A model generated the notes under the pieces. That model made no database searches. It was not told where the DNA came from and saw only the letters and a list, made by a program, of their open reading frames with translations. A stretch of DNA of 64,000 nt from Diabrotica undecimpunctata. Its lineage: Eukaryota > Arthropoda > Insecta > Coleoptera > Chrysomelidae. Each line of letters starts with the position of its first letter. Within the stretch, counting starts at the first letter, position 1. Shown here piece by piece: positions 44,946-57,500 of this stretch. Where the stretch lies: positions 14,672,136 to 14,736,135 of the forward strand of contig NC_092813.1 of NCBI RefSeq assembly GCF_040954645.1, read 5' to 3'. Made by a program: the position numbers and the translations under genes.

Positions 44946-46578
44946 AGGAGAAGATGTAAAAATTACTCCTATAACAAATCCTTTGTTACCCATACTATTA
45001 GGACCCTGTAAAATTATTTACACTAAGCATACCTTTATACACTATCTAGATTTAAGAGAAGTAACTAAACAGATAACTAGTTTAACTAACCATTTTTATA
45101 GCCTTAAGAATAGTCTAATAGTAAGTAACGCTTCTAACCCTATATCTTATCATAACTTAGCTGAACAAATGACAAAAAGAACCGAATTCTTAATAAAAAT
45201 TCTCGAAAGAAAATTTGAAAATTTACATCCACATATTCGCTCTAAAAGAGGTTTAATAGATGGAATAGGCAAAATTAATAAATGGGCTTTTGGAACTTTA
45301 GATGCTGACGATGGAGAACGATACGATAAAGCAATTAATATTTTACAATTAAATCAGAAAAATGTAATTCATGAACTTAACCTTCAGTCAACTTTGTACA
45401 AAAAGCTTGTTAATCATTATAATCAATCTTTATCAACCTTGTGGCAAAATCAACAAAAATTACAAGACAATATAGAAAAATTTAAATATTCATTAGAAAC
45501 CAAAATAATCACTTTGAATAATTACATAACTTATCAAAGTATTCTTTACCAGATTAATCTTGATTGCCAAAATTTAATAACATTTATTGACAATATTGAA
45601 AATTCGATCGTTTTCTCTAAATTAAATACTCTTCATAATTCAATAATATCTACCCAAGAAATCTCAGAAATGATGTCATATTTATCACATATATACAAAG
45701 AAGAACAAATCGCAAAATTTAACAATGTGCTAACATACTATCTGTTTCTCAGTACCCAAGTAACCTTTTACGAATCCAAGCTTATATTCGCTATCCATGT
45801 TCCTATATTCAAATCAGAAAATTACGATTTTTTCCATGTTTACCCCGTAATACAAAATCATCAAACATATATTCCTTTATATCCCTACTTGGCAAAAGGA
45901 GAAAAATCACTATCGATAAAAGAAGAATGTCCCATCCTCGAAACCAGATACTACTGCCAACAGGACTACACCCAAATAGATACCTGCACCTATAAATTAA
46001 TTGATGGACGTAACCCAGAGAAATGCTACGCCACTGAAGTAAATCTACAAGAACCCATTATCGAGCACGTCATGGAGAACCAAATCTTAATAATCCCATC
46101 CAGTACTGTGAAATTAATCTCAAAATGTGAGTCCAATTCGTTTTTGGAAATAAAAGAACCTTCGTTAATAGAAATCCCGCCAAAATGTGAAATAGAAGTT
46201 GGAACCTTAAAATTTTCAAACAATCCACGAATCCAATCTGGAAAAATCATAATATTACCAAAACTAGAAAATTTCTCGACTGAAAAGGTAAATTATCAAG
46301 TAACCAATTTGAGCAAAATCGATATGGAAGGACTATACGAAATTAACAGAATTACCAGAAATCTTTCACCAGTAGAAGAAATTGGCTTTCCAACTACACC
46401 CATTATCAGCACCGGTTCAGTCATCTTATCTATATTAATACTAATCGTTATAATTTACATCATCACCAGATACCGCAAGTATTGCAAAAATAAGAGGGTT
46501 CCTGACGAAATTCCATTGGAAGAAAGATGTCCCCAAAATTTGGAATCCAAAAATACCTCCGTTATTTTTTCCTCTTAA
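44887..46578 (+). CDS. Gypsy-2 envelope glycoprotein (errantivirus F-type)
   Basis: An intact 563-residue frame. It begins with a signal peptide (CLLLIFLALQ, about residues 7-16). A furin-type RSKR lies at 118-121. A fusion-peptide-like segment GLIDGIGKINKWAFG follows directly. A long heptad-rich region (about 145-260) and several cysteines in the ectodomain come next (CPILETRYYC and later). A transmembrane helix lies near 504-527, with a basic, charged tail of about 36 residues. Errantivirus envelopes are related to baculovirus F fusion proteins and mediate entry into insect cells. The stop codon overlaps the first bases of the polypurine tract. Nothing in the frame is broken; activity is not shown. 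Confidence 0.92.
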   Translation: MKIRTTCLLLIFLALQRRCEGEDVKITPITNPLLPILLGPCKIIYTKHTFIHYLDLREVTKQITSLTNHFYSLKNSLIVSNASNPISYHNLAEQMTKRTEFLIKILERKFENLHPHIRSKRGLIDGIGKINKWAFGTLDADDGERYDKAINILQLNQKNVIHELNLQSTLYKKLVNHYNQSLSTLWQNQQKLQDNIEKFKYSLETKIITLNNYITYQSILYQINLDCQNLITFIDNIENSIVFSKLNTLHNSIISTQEISEMMSYLSHIYKEEQIAKFNNVLTYYLFLSTQVTFYESKLIFAIHVPIFKSENYDFFHVYPVIQNHQTYIPLYPYLAKGEKSLSIKEECPILETRYYCQQDYTQIDTCTYKLIDGRNPEKCYATEVNLQEPIIEHVMENQILIIPSSTVKLISKCESNSFLEIKEPSLIEIPPKCEIEVGTLKFSNNPRIQSGKIIILPKLENFSTEKVNYQVTNLSKIDMEGLYEINRITRNLSPVEEIGFPTTPIISTGSVILSILILIVIIYIITRYRKYCKNKRVPDEIPLEERCPQNLESKNTSVIFSS

Positions 46579-46587
46579 GGACGGAGG
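46577..46587 (+). other. Gypsy-2 polypurine tract
   Basis: AAGGACGGAGG directly precedes the 3' LTR; its first two bases belong to the env stop codon. Confidence 0.85.
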
Positions 46588-46809
46588 AGTTACATGGTAC
46601 GAAAGTCCGGACCTGGCAGAATCTCAACCAACACCTGCGGCTTACTCTGCAGTTTCCCCAGAAGTTGTCGGATTGTTTCATTATTATTCACATTGTAAAA
46701 TTCATTATTATTATTCTTGGTCTTGTTAAGTTTAGATGTATTAAGATTGTAGATTAGAAATAAAAAATAGTTTTTTAAAAACAAATTTCATTTTTCGAAA
46801 TTTAAATTT
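46588..46809 (+). repeat. Gypsy-2 3' LTR
   Basis: 222 bp, indistinguishable by eye from the 5' LTR, followed by CCCG (46810-46813). Confidence 0.95.
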
Positions 46810-46813
46810 CCCG

Positions 46814-47957
46814 TTTATCACCAGTACGTGTCGGTCATTATCTATTTAAAAACCAATATTTTAAACACGATGTACTAGACATTAAAACTGTTGGCAGAAA
46901 TAAGGTAAAAGTAATTTTTAGAACTTATACTTGCGCAAATTCTCTAATTGAACATGAGCTTATTAAGAATAATAAACTTGTAGCGTATATTCCATCATTT
47001 TTTACTCAAAAGAAGGGAACTATTAGGGAAGTCGATACGTTTTTGGATGAAAAGTATATTTTAGAAAATATTGTTTCAGATAAAAATGTTGTCGAAGTAA
47101 AAAGGTTAAAACGGAAAATAATTGATTCGGATAATGAAACAATTCTTGTACCTCGCCAGATGGTCATTTTGACATTTGAAGGAAATAGCATTCCTAAGAC
47201 TGTTAATTTAGACTTGGTTAGGTTTAATGTTGAACAATATATATATCCGGTTGTTCAGTGTTTTAATTGCTTTCGTTTCGGTCATACTGCTCGGCAATGC
47301 AAATCAACATCAAATCGTTGTAAAAAATGTAGTCAAACTCATGATAATAATGAAACATGCACTAACTCTCTATTTTGTTTACATTGCAACTCCACTGAAC
47401 ACAACTCACTCTCTAAACAGTGTCCTGCATTTAAACACCAATACAAAATAAAATCAATAATGGCTTTAGAAAACACTACCTTTAAAGAGGCAGAAACCAT
47501 AGCTAACAATCCTTCATACGCCAAGGTAACTACAAATAATAGATTCGATATCCTCAATACTATACAAAATTTCCCCGCCTTAACCCCTAACATCCCCGAA
47601 GGTACAAATCAAAATCAATCCTATGTACCTACCATTAAAAAAACAAGAAACAAGCGTTAAGCTATCTCTCCTACTGCGATCAAAAAGACACCAACTTTCC
47701 CAAGATTCCCCAATGCTACAAACACCTCATCCCAACCTATAATCCCTAATCCCTACAGGGACGAGTTTATGGCGTATAAAGAAAAAATAGAATGTAAAAT
47801 AATCAATGAAATTCCAGCCTTGATAGAAAATATCATCAAGAAAATTAACCCTAAAATATTTTTACCTAACTTACCAAAAAATACAAAAGAAGAAATTGAA
47901 AAAATGTTGAACAACCTAACAGATATTGAAAGCGATGGGGAACAACAGGACATTTAA
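46814..47957 (+). pseudogene. LINE-B ORF1, main portion
   Basis: Continues the frame begun at 39409. Three Cys/His clusters (CFNCFRFGHTARQC, CKKCSQTHDNNETC, CLHCNSTEHNSLSKQC) lie at about 47260-47420. A single in-frame TAA at 47658-47660 ends the open stretch, but coding similarity continues in the same frame to 47957 (EFMAYKEKIECKI, NINPKIF-like helical tail). That stop is therefore likely a recent mutation. ORF2 overlaps the end. Confidence 0.85.
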
Positions 47958-50900
47958 CATACTGCAGTGTAACTGTCAATCTATAAATAAACATAAACCT
48001 AGTTTACTTAATTATCTCGAGCACAATGTTGTTGATGTCATTCTGCTTAATGAAACATGGCTTTCTAAAAATAAAAATTTTGGTTTAACAGGTTACAACG
48101 TTATCAGAAGCGATAGACCTGATGGTTACGGTGGTGTAGCCATCCTCATATCAAATAACCTTTGTTTTACTGAAATTAATGTAAAGAAAAACTTTAATAA
48201 TGGTATTGAAACGTGTGCAGTTTTTATAGAACAAATTAAATTGGTAATCGTTTGTATTTATAAACCACCCAAAGTAATAGTCAATAATAGAGATTGGGAA
48301 AAGCTTTTAACTCAATTTAGTGGTAGGGTTGTCATTGGTGGGGACTTCAATGGACACCACAGTAGGTGGGGTTCCTTAAAGGATTCCGCTCAGGGCAAGT
48401 GTATAGTAGACGCGCTAGATAACAGTAATTTAGTTCTGCTAAACGACTGTAGACCGACCAAAGTAACAAGACCTAATGAACTTCCATCAATGGTGGATCT
48501 ATCCCTTGTTACACCAAATCTAATTGGATACACCACATGGGATCCTGTTCCTGATACTCTGGGTTCAACTCACTTACCTATAGTAATCACTATCGACTTG
48601 GACTATCACCCATGTACAATAATTCCTTCATCTAAATGGAAAGAGTCTTCAGCAAACTGGAATATCTTTAAAGGTCATATAGAAAAAACATTATCCGAAA
48701 ATATAACCGATAATATCACTTCAGCGGAACGTTTTGACTTCCTGTTAAAGACAATTGACGATGCTGCCTCATTTTCTATGAATATCAAAAATTCCTTTCA
48801 GCCAAAATCTCGAATTCCAGTCTGGTGGGATTATGAATGCAAAAATATGATCATTTCACGAAAAGTTGCTTACAAAAGATACATTGAAGCATCAAATTTT
48901 AAAAACTATATTAAATACAAACAAATTCAAGCCAAAAGTAAACTCCTCTTTACAAACAAACAAAAAAGTTCGCGGATTAACTTTGTAAATACTTTAAACA
49001 AAAATACTCCCATCAGTAAAATTTGGAATTTTGTTAATAAACTAGTGAATAAAAATTACCGTACAAGATGATATCCCCTGCCAAATGAACTAATAGAAGA
49101 GTTGCTCGACAAATTTGCTCCGCCATATGATGTTGACCTTCCTATTCAGGATAACAGTAAAACTTGTAAATACAATATTTTCCAGGAAAGTTTTGATATG
49201 ATAGAATTTGAGGCTGCACTCAAGTCTTCAAAGTCCTGAATATATGAATTACCTCTTATAGCTAAACAAAGTTTACTCACAATTTTCAACGATTGGCTTT
49301 TCAATGGAAGATATGTGGATCATATGAAAGAAATAGTTATTTGTTTAATTCTTAAACCTAATAAAGATAAAACACTCTCCTCTTCTTACAGACCGATATC
49401 ATTAATGTCTTGCATATGCAAGACATTTGAAAGACTTATTAAGACTCGATTAGAATGGCTTATAGAACATTATAGTATCCTTCCAAGTACACAATATGGA
49501 TTTAGGGCTAGTGTTGGTATACTGGATGCAATATCACATTTAGTTACCGACATTCAATTAACGTTTTCCAGAAACAATTATCTTGCTTGTTTGTTTTTAG
49601 ACCTAAAAGGGGCATATGATTCTGTTAATTTAACCATTTTACACAAAAAACTATATGATATAGGATTACCTCAAAATATAGCGACTAATATTGTTCATCT
49701 TTATAATAATCGTGTTATATATTAAAGATCATTTAAACCAACTACACGGTCCTAGAATTGCTCATACAGGTCTTCCACAAGGATCAGTTTTAAGTCCGTT
49801 ATTGTTCAACATATTTTCAGCAAGTATTCATGGCATTTTTGACAACACAATCAATTGCATCCAATACGCTGATGACATATGCATCTATACAGAGCGTAAC
49901 TCGTATACTGACTGTCTGGAGGCTCTGGAATTCATCATGCAAAACGTTAATAACTGGGTAAAAAATCATGGACTGACCATTTCCCCTGACAAATCAGCCA
50001 CAATGATATTCACTAGACATAGGATTCGTACGCCTGACAAAATAAAGTTGTCTGGATATGATATACCTATTGTCAAAGAATACAAATATCTTGGCATTCT
50101 TCTTGATCCCAAACTCTTATGGTCAAAACATGTGGAATATATAAAAAGTAGGTGTGAAAAAGGTATTAATATTCTTAAATGTGTTACTAATCGAAAATGG
50201 GGTGCTGACCCCAAAGTTGCATTGATGTTTTACAGAGCCTACGTGCGATCTATTGTAGACTATGGTTGCATTCTGTATGGTGCCGCCAGTAACACACACT
50301 TATTAACTGTAGACCGCGTTCAATTTAAATGTCTAAGAATATGCTTGGGCACCATGAAGTCTACTCCTTGCCCTGTACTACTTGCTGAAAGTAATGAAAT
50401 ACCTCTTCAAAATCGTCGAGAAATTATGGCAATTAAACATATCCTGAAGCTAAGATTAAATAATAATAATCTACTTAGTCAACTGTATGAGTTATCTATT
50501 GAAAACCTCTCAAATAAATACTGGCGCATAAAAAATTCTTCTCCACTTGCTGATGCTTTCTTAGAAACTAATGAGTATCCTAATATCTATGGCAAAGAAA
50601 AAAGATTACCAATATATAAAGCTAATTTTCAGGTAACATTAAATAAACCAAAAGTCATTATACCAAAGTACACAGAATTCCCACAAATAAACTTTGTCTT
50701 ACTTAGATCCATATTGAGTGACTATAATGATCACGTAATAATGTATACCGATGGTTCCAAAAAAGAGGATGGTGCCACAGGTTGCGCAGTTTACATTCCA
50801 CATAAAAGCGAATCTTTGAAAATTAAACTTCCATCACATTGTTCAATATATACTGCTGAAGCGGTAGCTATCGAAAAAGCATTAGATTGGCTAGATTCAC

Positions 50901-51592
50901 ACAATTTAAATAAAGCAGTAATATTATCAGATTCATTATCGGCCATTAAAGGATTAAACTCAGATATGACTCAACATAAACGAAATAATATTCTTTGTGC
51001 TATTAAAAATAAAATATATAGTAAAGATATTACAGTTATTTGGGTTAAAAGTCATATAGGTATCGAGGGAAATGAACTGGTTGATCAGCTTGCTAAAGAT
51101 GCGACCCATGTTTGACTCTATATTCCCATATTTACATTGGAGGACTTACAACAACATTATTATAACAAAATTTTTATAAATTGAAAAGAAAAATGGAAAA
51201 ACATAGCAACGAATTCAAATAATCAATATTATACTATCCACCCTACCCTACCACAAGATGTTGACTATATTTTCAAATATGCAATGCCAAAGAAGTTGAC
51301 AGCCACAATTACTCGACTGAAAACTAATCACGGTGCATTCCCAGCTCACTTGGCTAAGTTAAATATTATCCCCTCTGGGGTATGCTCATGCGATAATATA
51401 TCACAATGTGACATCAACCATATTCTTTTTAAGTGCGATAAACATAGGTATGAAACAGATCAGCTGTATTCAAAACTATCAGAACTTAAAATTCAGACTC
51501 CCATAAACATCACCCATTTACTCTCCTTAGATAGTAGAGAAGTATACGAACTAATATGTAACTTTTTATTTAAAGTTGGTTACATTATTTAA
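47926..51592 (+). pseudogene. LINE-B ORF2 (endonuclease, RT, RNase H), few lesions
   Basis: The endonuclease occupies 47935-48600 (NILQCNCQSINKHK, LLNETWLS, VVIGGDFNGHHSRWG, STHLPIVI). The start is probably the ATG at 47935 (MGNNRTF). RT includes RPISLMSC, LDLKGAYDSV, GLPQGSVLSPLLFN and QYADDICIY near 49860. RNase H includes MYTDGSKKEDGATGCAVYI, YTAEAVAIEKAL, SDSLSAIKGL and WVKSHIGIEGNELVDQLAKDA (50740-51110). The terminal zinc-like C-S-C...C...H...F-K-C is near 51385-51440. Lesions seen are in-frame stops at 49069, near 49237, at 51113 and near 51180, and one frameshift near 49722. Most other sequence is intact, so inactivation is recent. Confidence 0.9.
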
Positions 51593-51648
51593 AAACTAAT
51601 ATCTTACATTACAATTCTGTGGCTAAAGGACTAGTTTCCAAGCCAACT

Positions 51649-51672
51649 CACCAAACACACACACACACACAC
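51649..51672 (+). repeat. (AC)n tail of LINE-B
   Basis: An AC dinucleotide run ends LINE-B and abuts its right target duplication (51673-51683). It is the LINE 3' tail rather than an independent microsatellite. Confidence 0.8.
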
Positions 51673-51683
51673 ATACCAGACCA

Positions 51684-52769
51684 GCTTCTGTTCGGGATCT
51701 ATATTTCAGTTTGGAAACCCTGAACCTCCTAATGAATTCAATAAGTTTATCAGTCAGCTCAGTGCTTCACTCAAAAATTTGATACAACAAAGTATCCAGG
51801 ATTATTGCAATTCTTCCTCAAATATAGAATCTAATCTTAAAATTTACGAAATTAAATTAGAAAATAAAATTAAAGATATTATAGGTAACATTTTTACATA
51901 ACTTTAATGGCTTCCAAAAACATTAAAATTATTCAGTGGAATATTCGTTCGCTAAATGCAAACAAATATTCTTTAAATCAATTACTTTTTGAAGAACGTT
52001 TTGATATAGCTCTTTTATCAGAAACTTGGTCCAAACCATCTGATACCGTTTGCTTCAATAATTTTAATGTAGTTAATAAAAGTAGAAGTAAGGGATATGG
52101 AGGAGTTGCCATTATTTTAGCAAATAACATTATTTATGAGCCCATTTCATTTGTTAACAATTTCAATCCTAACTCGAATTTTGTGGTGTAAATATTAAGA
52201 TTGACCAAAAAATTTACTCTTCTGAGTGTGTATCGTCCAGCAAAAGTTAAAGTAACAACGCAAGATTACGTTAGTCTTTTTTCTTAAATTAACAATGATT
52301 GTATTATTACCGGAGATTTTAATGCTCACCATGGATTATGGGGATCCAATTTATGTTCCGCCGATGGTAATATATTAGTAGAAGCCTTAGATGTATTTCC
52401 TAATCTAGTTGTGGTAAATGACGGATTGGCTACTAGAGCAACTCCTCCAGGACATATCAAATCGGTTGTAGATCTTACTATTATAAGTTCTAGTTTATGT
52501 TCAGCCTTTGACTGGACCGTTCTTTCAGATACCTATGGATCCGATCACTTTCCCATTAGACTCTCTGTGCAGGATATAAAATTTGAAAATACAATCTTTA
52601 CATCTTTAGTTAAGTGATCAATGTCTAATGCAAATTGGGAAAAATTTAGAGATTCTGTAGAGAGCATCTTCAGATATAATCAAATAAAAACAAAACCAAT
52701 AAAATGATATTCTTCTTATTAGATTCTATTACTACTGCAGCCAAGAAATCTTTTAAAATTATCAAACCC
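51684..52769 (+). pseudogene. LINE-A ORF1 C-terminus and ORF2 endonuclease
   Basis: 51684-51900 completes LINE-A ORF1 (ESNLKIYEIKLENKIKDI, stop at 51898). ORF2 starts at 51907 with MASKNIKIIQWNIRSLNANK. The endonuclease blocks LLSETWSKP, GYGGVAIIL, ITGDFNAHHGLWGS, RATPPGHIKSVVDLTI and YGSDHFPI follow across three frame changes or stops (52190, 52286, 52617). The segment ends at the gypsy-3 insertion after the target base set ACCC (52766-52769), and its sequence continues at 61612. Confidence 0.85.
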
Positions 52770-54412
52770 TGTTACAAAAATAATATTCTATTTTTATAAA
52801 TTAAAGGTAGTATAGTCGGACCAGCTCTTTAAGATTTTGTTTAAATCCAATATATACCCGGAGAGTGGGGTGGGTAAAATGTTATGGCCCAATTTTATCG
52901 AATAATGCCGCGTATCAGACCATTAGCCATAACCCAGCGGAGGTGTTGTTGTCAACTATCTATGGTTGTCACCTGTCAAGAACTACACTTTGTTTATAGT
53001 TTAAATTTTTATTAAATAGTGAAGTCAATTGTAAGAATGCTTAGAGCAAATAATATGGATTATTACAATGATTTGAATAACCCCAGCGTATATATATATA
53101 CCTTAGGTGCACACTACTTTGTCAACGGTAAGTTTCTAACTATATATTATATCACACCGTTTGTATTTTGTGGTAATTTATTCCTACTAAGTTTCTAACA
53201 CTAACTTAACTAAATTAAATAAACCTTGTAATCTCAACCCCTAATTAGTAGCTAAATATCTACCTTTACTTACGATCTAACTTAATCTAATTATACTTTA
53301 AACTACTAATTATAATTTAAGGTTACTTTTATTTCAGATATCAATAGTTTCAATTATCTAAACGTCTGGTGGAAGAGAAGGTTATTATAAATACATCAGT
53401 TGTATGTAACCACAGATAAACTATTTGAATATGTGACTAGTATCATCCCAAATATGATGAGGTAGACAAGATGGTTGTAGGGAAGTTAAAATGGTTAATT
53501 CTCACCAAGTTTATTGTTTACTTTCCTTCTTAGGGTCTATAGCTTGGTCTTCTATGTATCCAATAACCCTACAATCAGCTTCTTGAAGTTGTAGATCCAA
53601 ACGACGAATAGCTTGTATGGAAGCCAATAAAAAGTAAACACCAAATGGAAGATTTGAAGGAGGAGACGAATATAAAATAAAAGTATAAGGTCTGAAAGTA
53701 AAAGAATAGTCTTAGAAAGTGTTTAAGTTGTGATTGATGGAATAATAGGTCTTAGATAGGACTTACCGTTGATGTAAGGTGACCTTAATGTAAAATAATT
53801 CTCAATCAAGAATTTAATCCGCTATAAGCGCCTATTTTACAAATAGAATTGATTCCTGATCCTGTTGAGGTGAAATTGAGTTTTAAATCCAGAAATTTTC
53901 TGTATATTCAGTACCCTTGGCACATGTGAACCCAAAAATCTCAACTTTTTTCCTCAAAAAAAAAAAACAACTCAAAAAACCCACAAATCCAACTTTTAAA
54001 CGAACTGATGACAAGATATCCTGTCTCCAACCTATTAGGACCAACTATTCAAAGTACAACTTTTAGTTCCATAAACCAATAAATTGACCTTTAGAAGTTG
54101 ATGTCAAGTAACCTGTAAGATGAGGTTAAATGTCATGTCACTCAAGATAAGCATACCCTGCCATTAACCTAACATGTGACAGTTTTGATAAAGAAAACAT
54201 TTGATAAGAAAACAATAACCTAAACAAGAACAATTTGAAAGATACATGAAGATACTACCAGAAGAAAAATCAACATTAAACAATAACCTAAATTAACTAT
54301 AAATAAGTAAGTTTTTATAAAATAAATTCAAATCCAATTTATTGTCTATTTTATTTCTAGTTTCATTGACCACATAAGGAAAATAAACAAAGGAAATATT
54401 AAACCTGTAACA
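52770..54412 (-). repeat. Gypsy-3 3' LTR
   Basis: 1643 bp, the downstream LTR in element orientation. No ORF of note lies inside. The length is several times that of gypsy-1 or gypsy-2 LTRs. Confidence 0.93.
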
Positions 54413-54425
54413 ACTCTCCCCTAAC
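54413..54425 (-). other. Gypsy-3 polypurine tract
   Basis: On the minus strand, AGGGGAGAG followed by a T abuts the 3' LTR. Confidence 0.7.
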
Positions 54426-54507
54426 TACAAAAAAGGTTTTCCTCAAGAAACCGTAATGGAGCCATTAAAATAATTAAAATTTGTATAAATATAAGAAATC
54501 ATTAATG

Positions 54508-57500
54508 CTATTCTAAGTCTGAATCGTCAGTTTTATCGGCATCTGGTGGGTGACTTTTTAAATCTTTCGCATGCCATACTCCTAAGTTTCGTCCTTTATC
54601 GTCTTTCAGTTCATAGGACCATGGAGATAGGATCCTGGTAATGTGATAAGGTCCTTCAAATTTTGGGGCCAATCCCGATGTTATTCCTTGAGCTTTATTT
54701 GACAATGTGTATACTCGTTTCCAGACTCGTTGGTTGAGTGTGAACTTATCATCTCTTCTTCTAAGATTATAGCGAGTCCGACTCTTCTTAAAAGCAGTTT
54801 GAATTCGTTCAGCTACATCCTGAAATACCTCCAGAAGTGCTTTTGATCGAGATAAGGGATCATAAATATCGTCGAGAATTTCCAAGGCTGTGTTGTCTGA
54901 ACCTCGAAGGTTTAGCTCTCGGGAAAACATAATAAAATTTGGGGTCATTTGGGTGACCTCATGGCGGCCGGACCGCATAGCACAAGCAACCTTTTGCAAG
55001 TATGTATCCCAAAGGCGATGGTTCTTTTCCACATAGGCACTCAACATGGTCTTGAGTACTCGATGATATCTCTCAACAGTGTTTCCCTGAGGGGAATAGT
55101 TTGAAAGGTAACGTTTTTCTACACCATACTTGTTCAAAATCGTATTGACCTGATGACTATGAAACTGTTTCCCATTGTCCATAATAATCTTTTCAGGTAC
55201 CCCAAACAGGAGAAATACGTTATCTTCTATATGTTCTGCGATTTTTGAAGAGGTGGCGTTTCTAAGAGGAAAGAACAAAACAAATTTGCTAAATACATCA
55301 CAGACCGTGAATATGAAGGTGTATCCTGCTGACGAACGGGGAAGAGGTCCAACTAGATCTAAGCTCAAAATTTGCCATGGACGTGAGGTAGTCGGAGTCA
55401 TACTTAGCATCAGTCCTCGTGGTGCTTTCTGTTCGGGTTTAGTTTTGAGGCAAGTTTCACAGCGACGAATATAACGGGCAATATCTGCTTTCATTTTTGG
55501 CCAATAATATTTTTGACTTATCCTACCCAAGGTTTTGTATACACCCTGATGTCCACAAGTGACGGGTGCATGATGATCATGAATGAGAGAAGTGCGATTT
55601 TCTTTGGGAATTACTATTTTCCATTCTTGAATTCGGCTGATAAGGTTCGGATACGGAACCTTGGCTAGTTTATAAAGTTGTTCATTCTCAATTCTCCAAT
55701 CAGGATATTTATCTGGAGTCTTCTTTATTTTTCCTAGTTGACGGATGTACCAAGAATCTTTTATCGGAGGATTAGACGGAGTGGTTTGTATGGTTTCGAC
55801 GCAAGGAACTGACCGGGAAAGAGAGTCTGGTACTACATGTTCTGCTCCTTTCCTATGTATAATCTCAAAATCATACTGTTGTAGACGTACTGCCCATCTG
55901 GCTACACGACCGGCCTGATCCTTAAAGTTGTACAGCCATTTGAGGCTGTAATGATCGGTAATTACCTGAAATCGCGTTCCTTCCACATAGGGTCTGAATT
56001 TATCTACGGCATGCAATACCGCTAGGCATTCCTTTTCGGTGGTTGTATACCTACGTTCTGCCTTACTAAGAGATCGGCTTAGGTAGGCGATTACTTTCTC
56101 TCCGTCCTCGAATTTCTGAGATAATGTTGCTCCGATACCATAATCACTCGCATCTGCTTGGATTATAAAGGGCAGATCGAAATTAGGACAGGTAAGTATT
56201 GGAGCTGATATCAGATGTTCTTTGATTTTCTGTAAGGCAGCCGTGCATGAATCGTCCCAACAAAATTTAACATTTTTATGAAGTAACGCTGTCAACGGGG
56301 CGATAAGTGTGGCGAAATTCGGTATAAAGCGGCGATACCAGGATGCCAGTCCAATAACTCTACGAACCTCTGAGGTGGTTTGGGGGTTTGGGATGCCAAC
56401 AATTGCTTCAACCTTTTCTGGGTCCACAAGTAAACCAGATTCATTAACTACATATCCCAAATATTTAAGTTCTGGTTTACAAAAATGGCATTTCTCTCGA
56501 TTGAGCGTCAAACCCGCATCTTTAAGTTTCCGAAAAACTTTAGCCAGTACATCCAAGTGTTGCTCAAAGGTTGGAGTACAAATGATGATGTCGTCTAGAT
56601 AGACCAATACGAATTGTTCCAGTTCATATCCTATGACACGATCAATAAATCGTTGCCAAGTCGCGGGGGCTGAATGTAGCCCAAAAGGCATTCTCTTAAA
56701 TTGAAATAGTCCTCGCGTGGGGACAACAAAAGCCGTTAGAGGTCTGCTAGCCTTAGCCACTTTTATCTGCCAATAAGCTGACTTGATATCTAGTGTCGAA
56801 AGATATCTTGCATCCCGTAATTTGTCCAGGGTGGATGAGACAAAAGGTATAGGATATGCGTCCTTCTCACTAACTTCGTTAAGTTTTTTGTAATTGACAC
56901 AAAATCGGTAGGATCCATCAGGTTTTCTGACTAAAACAATAGGAGAAGCCCAAGGGGAAGTCGATGGTTCTATTATGTCTTCTTTTAACATCTTATCTAG
57001 TTCAGTATTCACATGTTTTTGCAAAGCCGGTGAAAGAGGGTAATGTCTTTGTTTTATAGGTTTAGCAGTGGTTCTTATCTCATGTTCGACTAAATCAGTA
57101 CATCCTATTTTACTACCCATTGCACGGAAAGTGGTCTCGATCAATTCGTCCAAATGCATCTTTTGTGTCGTAGATAGACGCTCGACGGAATGGATGGCCA
57201 TTATGTGATTTAGTGGTAAATCATTGTCTGTCCGAAAAGACCATTGTCCGGAGTATAAGTCAGGAACGATGTTCATGGAAATCCAAAAATCTATGCCCAG
57301 GATAGCGGTGTGTGGAAGGCTAGGTACCACCATTACTTCCATAATTTTCACCTTATCTTGTAGTTGGATGGGTATAGTGATGGAACCAAGAATAGGACAC
57401 CTTACACCGTTGGCGACAGTACATTCCCTAGGTTGTCCCGAAGGTTTCAGTGTACACACTCCTTTAAGTCGTTCCCAACCAAGACTACCGATAACTGTCT

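Larger units (their letters stand above)
39567..46809 (+). mobile_element. Gypsy-2, apparently intact errantivirus (endogenous retrovirus)
   Basis: A 7243-bp element with two 222-bp LTRs that look identical by eye and a CCCG target duplication (39563-39566, 46810-46813). It has an errantivirus primer-binding site, one open gag-pol frame of 1621 codons, an open 563-codon env, and a polypurine tract. All catalytic motifs are present. It is the youngest insertion in the window and may be competent for transposition. Insect errantiviruses of this plan (gypsy, ZAM, 297) can be infectious; that is family knowledge, not shown here. Confidence 0.95.
39181..51672 (+). mobile_element. LINE-B, near-complete I-clade LINE (hosts gypsy-2)
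   Basis: Bounded by an 11-bp target duplication ATACCAGACCA (39170-39180, 51673-51683). Without gypsy-2 it is about 5.2 kb. It has a 5' UTR, ORF1 with three zinc knuckles, ORF2 with endonuclease, RT and RNase H, and an (AC)n tail at 51649-51672. I-clade elements often end in short tandem repeats rather than poly(A). Only a few stops and one frameshift are present, so it died recently. Confidence 0.92.
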
